Virus record (IMG/VR): IMGVR_UViG_3300006028_000010
Span: 1-64,000 of that record
DNA from: a virus
DNA: 64,000 nt
Direction: 5' to 3' (one strand)
Positions 23,649-32,050 of this stretch are shown here, piece by piece (the stretch's first letter is position 1; each line of letters starts with the position of its first letter). Position numbers and translations under genes: made by a program. Under the pieces are notes generated by a model, which did no database searches, was not told where the DNA came from, and was given only the letters and a program-made list of their open reading frames with translations.

Positions 23649-23907
23649 GGCCTTCCACAGGTCTTACCGAACCGGGATGGACCTCAGCTGGGTGACTGAC
23701 CAGATGCGGGGTCGGTCGGTAACGACACACCGGGTTCGGTGCCACGGTCCGCCAATCCCGGTGCACATTCCAGCAAGCCTGCTGGTGCCGTTCAAGCTCG
23801 GTCCGCCACCACCACGACCCATCCAAATACACCGGGCCCCCGCAGAGCACCGCCAGCTCCCCTTTAGCGGGAATGTCCCTCGCCCAACCATCCGGTTTAC
23901 GTTTCAT
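23614..23907 (-). CDS. Trp-rich hypothetical protein
   Basis: 97 residues (YLDGSWWWRTELERHQQACW), start ATG overlapping the SsgA-like stop. Overlaps the sigma factor start by 35 bases. No family recognised. Confidence 0.55.
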   Translation of the reverse strand: MKRKPDGWARDIPAKGELAVLCGGPVYLDGSWWWRTELERHQQACWNVHRDWRTVAPNPVCRYRPTPHLVSHPAEVHPGSVRPVEGRVWEWGTPDAP

Positions 23908-24326
23908 CGTGTTTCCTCGAGGATCCGGGTGAGTGCCTCGTCAAGCGCGGCGCGGGTGCGGCCGTGTTCAACACAGGCCGGGTCCACGCAAGCCGGGTCC
24001 ACGCACGGCGGGTTCACGACCATCGTGGCGCCCAGGAACGCGGACGCCACCGCAACCGGGCAGGACACCCGCACAGCCTCCCCAGGGGGCCGCAGAACAA
24101 CCCACAAGCGGCTACCAGCGGCCAGCAGCCGGACGTCGCCTTCCCCGACCAGCGTGTGGGTTTGGAGAGCGGCGGTGAGTAAGTCCCGGGCGAACACCCA
24201 CTCAACCTGCCCCCCGCTGGGGGTGTGGAAGGTGAGGGTGACCGCGTGCGGGTCCGTGGTGGCGTAGGCCCAGCGGGCGTTGACCGGCTCCCCCCTAGTG
24301 GTGCGGAACACCACACCCGAACTCAC
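23904..24326 (-). CDS. SsgA-like protein 2
   Basis: 140 residues from GTG 24326, which forms a GTGA overlap with the preceding gene; longer starts would overlap that gene. Clear SsgA-family signature: YATTDPHAVTLTFHTPSG, VEWVFARDLLTAAL, GEGDVRLLA, and the C-terminal LDEALTRILEE that closely matches SsgA. A tandem duplicated peptide (VDPAC twice) sits before the C-terminal helix. SsgA-like proteins steer septation and peptidoglycan remodelling in sporulating actinomycetes. No membrane anchor, unlike the copy at 9475. Confidence 0.9.
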   Translation of the reverse strand: MSSGVVFRTTRGEPVNARWAYATTDPHAVTLTFHTPSGGQVEWVFARDLLTAALQTHTLVGEGDVRLLAAGSRLWVVLRPPGEAVRVSCPVAVASAFLGATMVVNPPCVDPACVDPACVEHGRTRAALDEALTRILEETR

Positions 24327-24562
24327 CTCCACGGCGCGCCCGTCCGGTATTCGATGACGCACACGCAGTCTTCTGTTCGCCTGGATTGATCCGCCGGACA
24401 GTCCGGGCGATGCGGTTCCCCATAGCCCCGTTTCCGGCAGACCGGATCCGCGCACGCTAACGCCGCTTCGCGGGTGCAGAACGTACACTCACGCGGGTAC
24501 CACTCGTCCATCACGCCGCCGATCCGTCCATTGAATACGTCGGACTTGTTCATAGGGTTCAT
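24323..24562 (-). CDS. Cys-rich small protein
   Basis: 79 residues from ATG 24562 overlapping the DnaB stop. Eight Cys in pairs (CTFCTREAALACADPVC, then CPAD and CVCV) suggest a zinc-binding protein. Unknown function. Confidence 0.6.
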   Translation of the reverse strand: MNPMNKSDVFNGRIGGVMDEWYPRECTFCTREAALACADPVCRKRGYGEPHRPDCPADQSRRTEDCVCVIEYRTGAPWR

Positions 24563-25878
24563 GCTGCGGTTCCCCGTGCGAGGGAACGGATCCGGGCGTA
24601 ATGCGGCGACCACGCCAACGTCACCACACCCGTTCGACCGTGACGGTTTTTCACCACATACGCGTCGAGTTCACCGGCGCGTTCCGGTTCCGTAGGCAGC
24701 TTCAAAATGATCCCAACATCACAATCAGCTTCGATGCTGCCCGACTCGCGAAAATCGCTCATATCCGGCGTCTGCCGCTCCATCGATTTCCGGCTCGTTT
24801 GGTAAAGAGCGATGATAGGAATGTTCAGGAGCATCGCCAGCAACTTGAAATCGCGGGTGATCTCACTGATTTGTTGCTCACGGACCGCTTTAGGATCAGC
24901 CGGGGTCATCCGCTGGGTGTAATCAACAATGACAAGCCCCAAACCGGGTGGCCTACGCGCAAGCCTCTCAGCCTGCCGACGTAACCCCACCGATGTGAGA
25001 CTCGGCGTGTCCCGAATCAACAAAGGCGCACCACGGAACTGGGCTTGAGCCTTCCGCAACCGCACCCAATCAAAATCATTCAACCTATGCGTGTTAATAG
25101 CAGTCAGCTCAACACCCGACATATCAGAAAGAATCCGACTAGTGATCTCACAACGCCCCATCTCCAGGGAATTGATGAGCACACCCACACCACGCTCAGC
25201 GACGCGAAGCCCGATACCGCTACCAACAAGCGACTTCCCGCACCCAGGCCGCGCCCCAACCGCGTAAACCGCGCCGTTACGCAAACCCCCATTAAGAACA
25301 TCATCCAAATCATGCAAACCAGTAGGAACCGTCGGCGGCACCGGGCCCGCTAAACGCTCCAACGCCTCCGCCACAGCCGTATCCAAATCAACCAACCCAT
25401 CATCAACCCCCGACCCGGCCGACACACCCGCCGCGAGCTGCTCAACACGCTCCCTCAGACCATCCTCATCCGCAGGCCACGAATAACCAACCTGAACAAT
25501 ACGATTCCCAGTTTCAACAGCCAGCCGCTTCACCGCCTGCCGACTCACCAACCCCACATAATACGCAACATTCAACGCCGTCGGCACATCCCGAGTCAAA
25601 GTATGCAAATACGGAGCCCCACCCACACGCCGCAACTCACCATCAGCATCCAAACGCGCCGCAACCGTCACCGGATCAACCGGCTCACCACACCCATACA
25701 ACGCCAACACCGTCGCATAAATCACCTGATGCGCCGGACGCCAAAACTCCGCCACACTCAACGTGTCCACCACCACATCAAGCGCCGCCGGGGAAATCAA
25801 CACCGAACCCAACACCGCCCGCTCAGCATCCACATCACACGGCGGCAACAGCTCCTGCCCCGCATCGGGGGGGCTCAT
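24559..25878 (-). CDS. dnaB: Replicative DNA helicase, DnaB family
   Basis: 439 residues. N-terminal DnaB domain (DVDAERAVLGSVLISPAALD), linker, then RecA-like motor with Walker A GARPGCGKS (about 205-213), Walker B region LVIVDYTQRM and the arginine-finger segment. Length is typical. It unwinds DNA at the fork for phage replication. Flanked by coupled initiator and loader-like genes. Confidence 0.95.
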   Translation of the reverse strand: MSPPDAGQELLPPCDVDAERAVLGSVLISPAALDVVVDTLSVAEFWRPAHQVIYATVLALYGCGEPVDPVTVAARLDADGELRRVGGAPYLHTLTRDVPTALNVAYYVGLVSRQAVKRLAVETGNRIVQVGYSWPADEDGLRERVEQLAAGVSAGSGVDDGLVDLDTAVAEALERLAGPVPPTVPTGLHDLDDVLNGGLRNGAVYAVGARPGCGKSLVGSGIGLRVAERGVGVLINSLEMGRCEITSRILSDMSGVELTAINTHRLNDFDWVRLRKAQAQFRGAPLLIRDTPSLTSVGLRRQAERLARRPPGLGLVIVDYTQRMTPADPKAVREQQISEITRDFKLLAMLLNIPIIALYQTSRKSMERQTPDMSDFRESGSIEADCDVGIILKLPTEPERAGELDAYVVKNRHGRTGVVTLAWSPHYARIRSLARGTAA

Positions 25879-26708
25879 AACCGCACCCGCAGTTCCGGCT
25901 GGCCACCGAAACCCCGCAGCAACGCCGCCTGGCGTTCCAGTTCGCTAGCAGCCCGATCCACCACCTGCTGGGCTCGTTTCACCGCGCCATTACCTTCGAG
26001 GACCGTTCTCAGCGCCGCGGCCACCTCCGCGGTCCTCACGCCGGGCGAACTACCCCACCCCGTTATATGAGTCCCCAACACGTTTTCTATCTCAGCGACC
26101 GCTCGGCGTGCTCTTTCAGCATCCTCGATCGCCCGTTCATACAACCGCTTCCACTCATGCCCGCTGTCTTCAGCCGATTTACGACCCGCCTCCCACCCCT
26201 GCTCCCGGGCTTCCTTAATAGCCGCCTCATCCGGTGTGAACGACAACCCCGCACCAGCAGCCCGAAGAACCGGAACCAGAAGATTCCGCTCCAGCGGCAA
26301 ACGGGTTTCCCGAAGCAGCGGCGCCTGCACCGTGACCGTGAGACCGCGCGCACCCGTCTCCAGCAGCCCCCACGTTGACGGCAGCTCGTCCCGAGGAACG
26401 ACACCACGGGGCGCCACAATCCACCAGCGGTCAACAATCGCGCACCAACCATCCGCCTTAGCCGGATCGGCTAGTTCCCGACGCCAATCACCCCGACTGA
26501 CCTTCACCTCAAACCCATGCAACTCACAACCACGGCTCTGCCACAAACTCAGAGCTAAGGCATCCGCAGTTCGTTTAGCGTCGAAACCAGCAGCATCGCG
26601 AACCTTCTCGACATACGCCCATTCTGGCCCGTTGCCGCGTTTCGCCGCGTGACGCTCCCGCAGCAAACCCAATATCGACGCCTCAGTGTGACGCTCCACC
26701 GCGGTCAT
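25875..26708 (-). CDS. MmcB-like nuclease-fold protein
   Basis: 277 residues from ATG 26708 with AGGGA upstream; the longer frame to 26927 is low-complexity. RTADALALSLWQSRGCELHGFEVKVSRGDW is the pattern of MmcB-related proteins with a PD-(D/E)XK-like fold (E and K of EVK). The C-terminal half is a helical region rich in Glu/Arg. Role in phage DNA metabolism is likely; catalysis unproven. Confidence 0.65.
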   Translation of the reverse strand: MTAVERHTEASILGLLRERHAAKRGNGPEWAYVEKVRDAAGFDAKRTADALALSLWQSRGCELHGFEVKVSRGDWRRELADPAKADGWCAIVDRWWIVAPRGVVPRDELPSTWGLLETGARGLTVTVQAPLLRETRLPLERNLLVPVLRAAGAGLSFTPDEAAIKEAREQGWEAGRKSAEDSGHEWKRLYERAIEDAERARRAVAEIENVLGTHITGWGSSPGVRTAEVAAALRTVLEGNGAVKRAQQVVDRAASELERQAALLRGFGGQPELRVRL

Positions 26709-26745
26709 CAGCAGATCCCTCCGAGCGACAAGACACCAGCCACGA

Positions 26746-27129
26746 TCACGCCTCCAACTCAAGAGGCTGCGGCAACCGCCCAAACTCAGCCCACTCCGCC
26801 AAACCAACAACCATATGCTCAGCAGCACACCCCCTCGCCCACGCCACAAACCCCGGACCATCATCCGCCAACTCAGCCGAATGCGGTGGAATCCGAAACG
26901 CTGCGTACACAGCCTTACGGGCCTCACCGATACGACGAGTGATATCCGCCGGCATCACCCGATCCCGACACTCCCCGTAATGGTCAATCAACGCGCGACG
27001 AGCCAACGGCCACGTCCAACCCTGAGCCACCGCGACAGCATGCCAAGCCCGAGCATCACCCTGCCCAACCGTACGCTGATCAAAACAAGCAGCCAAAGCC
27101 AACAACGCAAGAATCTCCTCAACACTCAC
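26746..27129 (-). CDS. Phage replication accessory protein (helicase-loader-like position)
   Basis: 127 residues from a GTG overlapping the initiator stop. ALLALAACFDQRTVGQGDARAW, then RALIDHYGECRDRVMPADI is familiar from actinophage replication clusters, placed between a DnaD-like initiator and DnaB. Possibly the helicase loader; no ATPase motif is present. Confidence 0.6.
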   Translation of the reverse strand: MSVEEILALLALAACFDQRTVGQGDARAWHAVAVAQGWTWPLARRALIDHYGECRDRVMPADITRRIGEARKAVYAAFRIPPHSAELADDGPGFVAWARGCAAEHMVVGLAEWAEFGRLPQPLELEA

Positions 27130-28079
27130 GCCGCACCACCCGGAAGCGCAAACAAATTCACAGACGCCGCATCCCCACCACACATCTCATCACGCAAAGC
27201 CAAAACCGCAGCCACCCGCTGATCCGTCGTGGACGGGCGAGGAGGGGACTGGGCCGGCGGGTTCACGATCGCGTCTCGGGTGCGGATCACCTCAGAAACA
27301 AGAGAGGGCAACGTTCTAGGTCCGAGAGTCGGTTTCACCAACCACAGTTTGAGCGCGGCAGTGATAAGGTCCTCACTGATTTCGTCGCGGAGGAGTCCGG
27401 TAACTTGAATAGCTAAATCGGTCCGGACGGCGGACGGGTGGTTAAGTCCGATGGCTCGATCAACGATCCGATAGGCGCCGCCTGAGTGGGGTCCGGTAAT
27501 GGCGGGGCCTGGGCGCGGCGTTGGGGGGTCTGCTGGCTCGTGCGCGGGCGCAAACGCAGGCGCACGGTCTGGAGTTAAGTTTTTAGCTGCGTCACAGGAG
27601 ATCTTTTCCCCTGTTCCTCTTTTCCCCTCTTCCCCTGTTCCAGCTACGCGCGCGCGGGGCGAGACCGTCGCGATATCTCGCGGCACCTTCGCGAGATGAT
27701 CCGGCCCATTGTGGTTTCCCCTGGTAGAAGGGTCAAAGTCGGTCGGTGGGCGCGGGAACCGTGGCTTGGCTGGGCGATCAACCTTTTGATGCCGATCCCA
27801 GTTCGTGACGAAGATCAACGATTTGTCGTCGATCTTGTATCGAACCACCAACAACCGTCGCGACAGGATCGCGAGCCCGTCGCGAACGAACTGCCGGAAG
27901 CCTGCTTGGTCTTCCTCCAATGCGAACAGATCAGCCGTGATCTGACGGTAGTCATCCAGGCCAACCCCGTTGTCATCCACGTACGACCACAGACCAACGA
28001 AAAGCATGCGCACATCCATCGGAAGTGCTGTGATGTCGTCTGAGCGCCAGAACGACGGCTTGATCGTCCTAATGCGCAT
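27126..28079 (-). CDS. DnaD-like replication initiator
   Basis: 317 residues from ATG 28079 overlapping the HNH stop. N-terminal winged-helix region begins MRIRTIKPSFWRSDDITALP, common at the start of phage replisome organisers; a Pro-rich linker; a helical C-terminal domain (ITAALKLWLVKPTLGPRTL). Likely binds the phage origin and recruits the DnaB complex. Confidence 0.75.
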   Translation of the reverse strand: MRIRTIKPSFWRSDDITALPMDVRMLFVGLWSYVDDNGVGLDDYRQITADLFALEEDQAGFRQFVRDGLAILSRRLLVVRYKIDDKSLIFVTNWDRHQKVDRPAKPRFPRPPTDFDPSTRGNHNGPDHLAKVPRDIATVSPRARVAGTGEEGKRGTGEKISCDAAKNLTPDRAPAFAPAHEPADPPTPRPGPAITGPHSGGAYRIVDRAIGLNHPSAVRTDLAIQVTGLLRDEISEDLITAALKLWLVKPTLGPRTLPSLVSEVIRTRDAIVNPPAQSPPRPSTTDQRVAAVLALRDEMCGGDAASVNLFALPGGAA

Positions 28080-28777
28080 CAGACCCGCGACCCCTTCCTG
28101 GAGTTGCACGACACGCACAGAACTTGCATGTTTTCGTATGCATTAGTTCCACCGCGGGCAAGCGGGACAATGTGATCTACCGTGAGCGAGTTGTTGGCCC
28201 CGCAGGGGCATGTGTGCAACCCAGCTTTGATTTCGGCGTGCAGCCGACGGCGCCCGGCGCTGACTGCGAATGACCGTCGCAACTCTTTCAGCTCGCTCAC
28301 TGAAATGAGATTATTTCGTTTGCGCAGGACCGAGTTGGGCGCAAGATTCGTTTGCGCTATCAACGCGACGGCGGCGTCGAGAGCTCTCTGGTTACCGCTA
28401 GCCTCGAACACGCTCGCGATAAGAAGTTGTAGTGGCCGTGAGCGGACCGCTTCGACGTCACGGATGGCGCGCTCCAGCACGGTTGGAACTTTGAACACAT
28501 ACTCGTCATGGATGGCGTCCTCGATGAACAACTCCGCTGTCTCATCATCGATCGCGATAACGCCATTTGATCGGAGGTCAAGGAGTGCTACGTTAACCCC
28601 GTGATGGGTCATGTTCGTCCATTCAACCCAGAGGTCGGGGAGCAGTGTCGTGACTCCAACCCGGTTAAGGGTTGGAGTGGTGCGAATGGCAAAGTAAAGA
28701 AGTTGCGACCAACGGTGCAATGCGCGGAACTCTGATCGGCGCCATACATGTGTTGAGATTAGCGCTGATTCTCGCAT
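28079..28777 (-). CDS. HNH endonuclease with initiator-like N-terminus
   Basis: 232 residues, ribosome site GAGGGGGG. The N-terminus (HVWRRSEFRALHRWSQLLYFAIRT) resembles the same initiator fold as the next gene. C-terminal HNH: CPCGANNSLTVDHIVPLARGG, then LCVSCNSRKG. Codon use is less GC-rich than the neighbours. Likely a nuclease that targets DNA via the wing domain, or an HNH inserted into a duplicated initiator gene. Confidence 0.8.
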   Translation of the reverse strand: MRESALISTHVWRRSEFRALHRWSQLLYFAIRTTPTLNRVGVTTLLPDLWVEWTNMTHHGVNVALLDLRSNGVIAIDDETAELFIEDAIHDEYVFKVPTVLERAIRDVEAVRSRPLQLLIASVFEASGNQRALDAAVALIAQTNLAPNSVLRKRNNLISVSELKELRRSFAVSAGRRRLHAEIKAGLHTCPCGANNSLTVDHIVPLARGGTNAYENMQVLCVSCNSRKGSRV

Positions 28778-29232
28778 CCGGCCCCCCTCGTCAAGCTATT
28801 GACGTCCCCCGACTGCCCAAGTTGAGTTATGGTGATTTCGAGCCACATTCCGCCGGTGTGTGGTGGTGGGAGGATGACGGGTGTGTGTTTGGTCATGTGG
28901 CGGGGTGTGTCTTTGGGGACGATGCGCGCGTCTTCTGCTATGGCGTCGCAACATGCTTTATAGGTGGGGTAGGGGTTGTCTTCGTCGCGTTCGCGGTGGT
29001 CGCCTGGTGCCCAGTAGAGGACGACGGTGCAGTGCTCAACGGGGGGTATTCGGGCGGCTTTGATGAGCCAGGTGACGTCGTGGCGGATTTGTTTGGTGAG
29101 GCGGGCTCGGGCCATGTGGTGGAGTCGTTGGTTGGCGGTGAGTGGCGGCTTGGGCCAGGGGAGGTTGATGTGGTGGGTGGTGGGGGCGTCGGTGTGGTGG
29201 GGTTGTGGTTTTGTGGTTGGTTGTGGTGTCAT
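28759..29232 (-). CDS. rusA: RusA-like Holliday-junction resolvase
   Basis: 157 residues. PLTANQRLHHMARARLTKQI and RERDEDN with T/K-rich downstream helix and a DTP motif follow the actinophage RusA-like pattern, with the acidic metal-binding residues kept. Cuts branched recombination intermediates. The N-terminal 25 residues are a Thr/Pro/His-rich extension. Confidence 0.8.
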   Translation of the reverse strand: MTPQPTTKPQPHHTDAPTTHHINLPWPKPPLTANQRLHHMARARLTKQIRHDVTWLIKAARIPPVEHCTVVLYWAPGDHRERDEDNPYPTYKACCDAIAEDARIVPKDTPRHMTKHTPVILPPPHTGGMWLEITITQLGQSGDVNSLTRGAGCENQR

Positions 29233-29333
29233 GGGGGTGCCGGCGCTCCTTTTCGTGGGTGTTTGGGTGTGTCGGGGTTGGTTGTTGGCTGGGTCTCTGG
29301 GTGTGGTGTCTGGGGGCCCAGTCTTTTTTGTGT

Positions 29334-29432
29334 TTAGGGGCTCATGGGGCCGCTCCGTTGAGCCTTCAGTAGGTCCAGCAGATCTAGCGGATCCTCATGA
29401 CCAGTTGAGGTGTACCTGCACGGGTGGATCAC
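29334..29432 (-). CDS. Small hypothetical peptide
   Basis: 32 residues from a GTG overlapping the methyltransferase stop (GTGA). DPLDLLDLLKAQRSG forms a helix. The rest of 29233-29428 holds no other gene. Confidence 0.4.
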   Translation of the reverse strand: MIHPCRYTSTGHEDPLDLLDLLKAQRSGPMSP

Positions 29433-30220
29433 GATGCCTCCCCGTCAATAATGTCTAGGAGAGAGCCTTGGCGGTCGTTCAGTCGTAACGCGGCCGTTTC
29501 GCAGGTTGCTTCGTCGGCTTCAATGAGGAGAGCGCGGCGTCCGATAGTCTTGGCTGCTACTCCGGTGGTTCCTGAACCCGCGAAGCAGTCCAGGACGAGT
29601 CCACCGGGTGGTGTGCATTCACGAACCAGTGGAATAACAGCAGAAAGGGGTTTCTCGTCTTGGTGTCGTTTCTGATATCGAACGGATCCAGCCTCAATTA
29701 CGAACGTGACAGACCGGGGTTGGCGTGTGCCGTCGTCGGTCCAGGCTTGGTTTTCGTATCCGTTACGTTGGGGTGAGCTGGGGGTAATCCGTTGTTTCGT
29801 TCCTTCGCTGGAGCCGAAATATTTATCTCGTTCCCATTCGTGATGTAAATCGGACCAGCGCCCGCGGTACCAGTGGTAGGCCCATTCGTGGATCTTCACG
29901 AGTCGGTCACGGCTCGCGGGTCCGGTTCCGTTTCTCTTTACCCAGAGCGCTTCTTGTGCGTAGCGCCACTGGGTGAATTCGTTCACGTGATCGAGGAACA
30001 TCCGCGCTGATCCGAAGCACCAAAGAGATGCTGTGTCGGGCACTACGGCGCCTACTGCGGCGACCCATCCATCAGGCCAGCGATCCCACGCTGCTGACGT
30101 TTCCCCGTACGGTGGATCACATACGGCCGAATCGGGTTTGATGTCCAGGGTTGGCAGCAATTCGCGGCAATCGCCAAGCAACAATGTGACGTGTTCGTCA
30201 GCGTAGTACGGTTTATTCAT
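29429..30220 (-). CDS. DNA methyltransferase, beta-type motif order
   Basis: 263 residues from ATG 30220 (ATGA overlap). Catalytic DPPYG near residue 40, followed much later by the SAM-binding FAGSGTTG, the order of beta-class N6-adenine or N4-cytosine methylases. No cognate restriction enzyme is adjacent, so it probably protects phage DNA from host restriction. Recognition sequence unknown. Confidence 0.88.
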   Translation of the reverse strand: MNKPYYADEHVTLLLGDCRELLPTLDIKPDSAVCDPPYGETSAAWDRWPDGWVAAVGAVVPDTASLWCFGSARMFLDHVNEFTQWRYAQEALWVKRNGTGPASRDRLVKIHEWAYHWYRGRWSDLHHEWERDKYFGSSEGTKQRITPSSPQRNGYENQAWTDDGTRQPRSVTFVIEAGSVRYQKRHQDEKPLSAVIPLVRECTPPGGLVLDCFAGSGTTGVAAKTIGRRALLIEADEATCETAALRLNDRQGSLLDIIDGEAS

Positions 30221-30486
30221 GGCGCTATCACCGCGTCGTGGGCGTGATATTGGTGCCACGTGCCGTCTTCTTTCGCATCCAGCGGGTTGGCGTAGGGCCC
30301 GGCCCATCTACGGCAGCCTCGCGTCAAGCAGCGGCGATACCATGCATCTTTGGCTGTGGCGCCGAGTTCTGTGGTTTGTGACCGACGCCATGGCATGTAT
30401 ATCATGCGCGGTGCTTTGCCTTGGCCAAATGTTGGATTTGACACGGTGGATTGCGCCAGACTCCAGCGTGCTGCGTCGGCGATCAT
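30217..30486 (-). CDS. Small hypothetical protein
   Basis: 89 residues from ATG 30486 with ATGA overlaps on both sides. Contains CLTRGCRRWAGPYANPLDA. Unknown function. Confidence 0.6.
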   Translation of the reverse strand: MIADAARWSLAQSTVSNPTFGQGKAPRMIYMPWRRSQTTELGATAKDAWYRRCLTRGCRRWAGPYANPLDAKEDGTWHQYHAHDAVIAP

Positions 30487-30869
30487 GTCGTGATTTGTCG
30501 GTAGGTGGATATGGATGCTTGTCCTGGGTGGCTTCCGGTGACGCCGGGTAGGGCTGTGAGGGTTGTGTGTATTTGTTGGGGGTTGGCGCCGTGTCGTAGT
30601 AGGGCGACGGTGGTGAGGCAGCCGGGGTTGTTGTTGGTGGGCCACGTAACGATTCGGCTGATTTGGTGTCGTAGCCCAGCCGTGGTGAGGGCGGTGTGGG
30701 CGTCTTGGGTGGCTTGTTCTGGGGTGAGGGTTGGTGGGGTGTGGCGGACGGTGGGTGGGTTGTTGGGGATGGGTCGTAAATGCCGTCTGGTTCGCTTGTG
30801 GGGCGGTTTAGCGGGCTGGGGGGTGTCCCAGAGTGGGGGTTGGGACATGGCGGGGTTGGCGGGGCTCAC
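30483..30869 (-). CDS. Pro/Thr-rich hypothetical protein
   Basis: 128 residues from GTG 30869 (ATG 30848 also possible). N-terminal half is low-complexity Pro/Arg/His-rich; the second half (AHTALTTAGLRHQISRIVTW, then LTTVALLRHG) looks folded, possibly DNA-binding. No family recognised. Confidence 0.5.
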   Translation of the reverse strand: MSPANPAMSQPPLWDTPQPAKPPHKRTRRHLRPIPNNPPTVRHTPPTLTPEQATQDAHTALTTAGLRHQISRIVTWPTNNNPGCLTTVALLRHGANPQQIHTTLTALPGVTGSHPGQASISTYRQITT

Positions 30870-30900
30870 AGTGGCACCGCCGGCCGGTTCGGGTGGGGTT

Positions 30901-31479
30901 TCATGCGGCGGTTGTCTTTCGGCGTTCGCGTTGGCGGCGTGTGTAGTTGTCGCGTTGGCAGGTGGGGCCGCAGGTGATCTGGTTTTTGTGTTTGGGGGTG
31001 AAGGGTAGGTCGCAGATGCGGCAGTTTTGTGTGACTGGTGCTGGTCGTGTGGCGTTCCGGCGGTTTCGTTTGCGGTCCACGGCGGCTTGTTTTTCGCAGG
31101 TGTCGGAGCAGTATTTGCGGAGGGTGGAGTAGTTGTTGTTGGTGATGGGTCCGCCGCAGTGTGTGCAGTTGCCTTGTTTGTGTTCGAAGAGTTGGCCGCC
31201 CCATATTCCGGGGCCGAGGGTGGGGTTGGTGAGGCGTTGTGTGAGGCATGCGGCTTGTTCGGGGCAGTTGTTGCAGCTGGCGGTGGCCTTGGTGTGCCGC
31301 TGGGCGCGTTCGTCGTCTTCCTCGCCGTCGATGTTGGCGTCCCAGAGGTTGCCTCCGCCTTTGCATGCGGCGTCGGGGAGGTTGGGGCCGAGGGTGAGGG
31401 GTGTGGGTCGGTGGTATTCGGGTGGGTGGGTGTAGTGGCCCATGCGGCGGGCGCCGATGGGTTCGAGTGTGGTGGTCAC
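30901..31479 (-). CDS. WhiB-like domain fused to zinc fingers
   Basis: 192 residues from a GTG overlapping the upstream stop. Residues 35-98 form a WhiB-like domain: C39, C69, C72, C78 and the GIWGG turn (91-95). The second half carries two Cys4 units, C105/C108/C124/C128 and C153/C156/C170/C174, then a basic tail. Most WhiB proteins stop soon after the turn; here extra zinc fingers could add DNA specificity. Likely a phage transcription regulator. Confidence 0.9.
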   Translation of the reverse strand: MTTTLEPIGARRMGHYTHPPEYHRPTPLTLGPNLPDAACKGGGNLWDANIDGEEDDERAQRHTKATASCNNCPEQAACLTQRLTNPTLGPGIWGGQLFEHKQGNCTHCGGPITNNNYSTLRKYCSDTCEKQAAVDRKRNRRNATRPAPVTQNCRICDLPFTPKHKNQITCGPTCQRDNYTRRQRERRKTTAA

Positions 31480-31850
31480 GCGGCGCCCGCTTCGCGCGGT
31501 TCAGGTGCGGTCGCTTCAGGGGCCGGTGGGGGGTGGTCGCCGTTTTGTGACGTGTCTGGGGTGGTTGCTGCGGGGTTGTCCAAAACGGATGGCGCGGCCG
31601 GTGGGGGGGTGGGGGTGATAACGGTGGGTGGGGTGAGTTGCACCACGACCTGCACGGCTTTGTCGTCGGCGTCGAATTCGACTTGCTGAATGGTTAGGGT
31701 GATGACGCCTCTGGCGCCTTTGGTGATGATGGCGTCGGCGCGGACGAATTTGCTGTTGATGTAGTGGAGTCCGGTGACGGAGTCCGCGATGAGTTGCGCG
31801 ACGAGTTTCGCGGTGTCGGTTTCGGGGTTTTGGATTGTTGTGGTGGTCAC
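31476..31850 (-). CDS. Hypothetical protein with Pro-rich tail
   Basis: 124 residues from GTG 31850 (GTGA overlap). First 80 residues look like a compact beta-rich domain (FVRADAIITKGARGVITLTI); the tail is Pro/Thr-rich. Located between RecT and WhiB genes; no family recognised. Confidence 0.55.
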   Translation of the reverse strand: MTTTTIQNPETDTAKLVAQLIADSVTGLHYINSKFVRADAIITKGARGVITLTIQQVEFDADDKAVQVVVQLTPPTVITPTPPPAAPSVLDNPAATTPDTSQNGDHPPPAPEATAPEPREAGAA

Positions 31851-32050
31851 GAGAGGATCACTCCGATCGCGATGATGAGCATGAGGGCGGCGATGACGAT
31901 GGCGGCGGTGGTGTCGTTGCTGGTACGCACGTGTGGTCTTTCGTCTGGTGGTTGGCATTCGCATTCGGGGTTGTTGCAGGGGGGTTCGGTGAGGGCTGCG
32001 CCCCACAAATCCCAGAGGGAATCCCGGTCCCAGCCGTCGGGCGGGCTCAC
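31847..32050 (-). CDS. Small membrane protein
   Basis: 67 residues: acidic, Cys-containing N-terminus (CNNPECECQPPDE) and a C-terminal hydrophobic helix (TAAIVIAALMLIIAIGVIL). GTGA-coupled on both sides. Unknown role. Confidence 0.6.
   Translation of the reverse strand: MSPPDGWDRDSLWDLWGAALTEPPCNNPECECQPPDERPHVRTSNDTTAAIVIAALMLIIAIGVILS

Noticed and set aside
28672-29337. 221-residue plus-strand frame
   Set aside because: Antisense to the RusA-like gene, Gly/Val-rich; no family resemblance.
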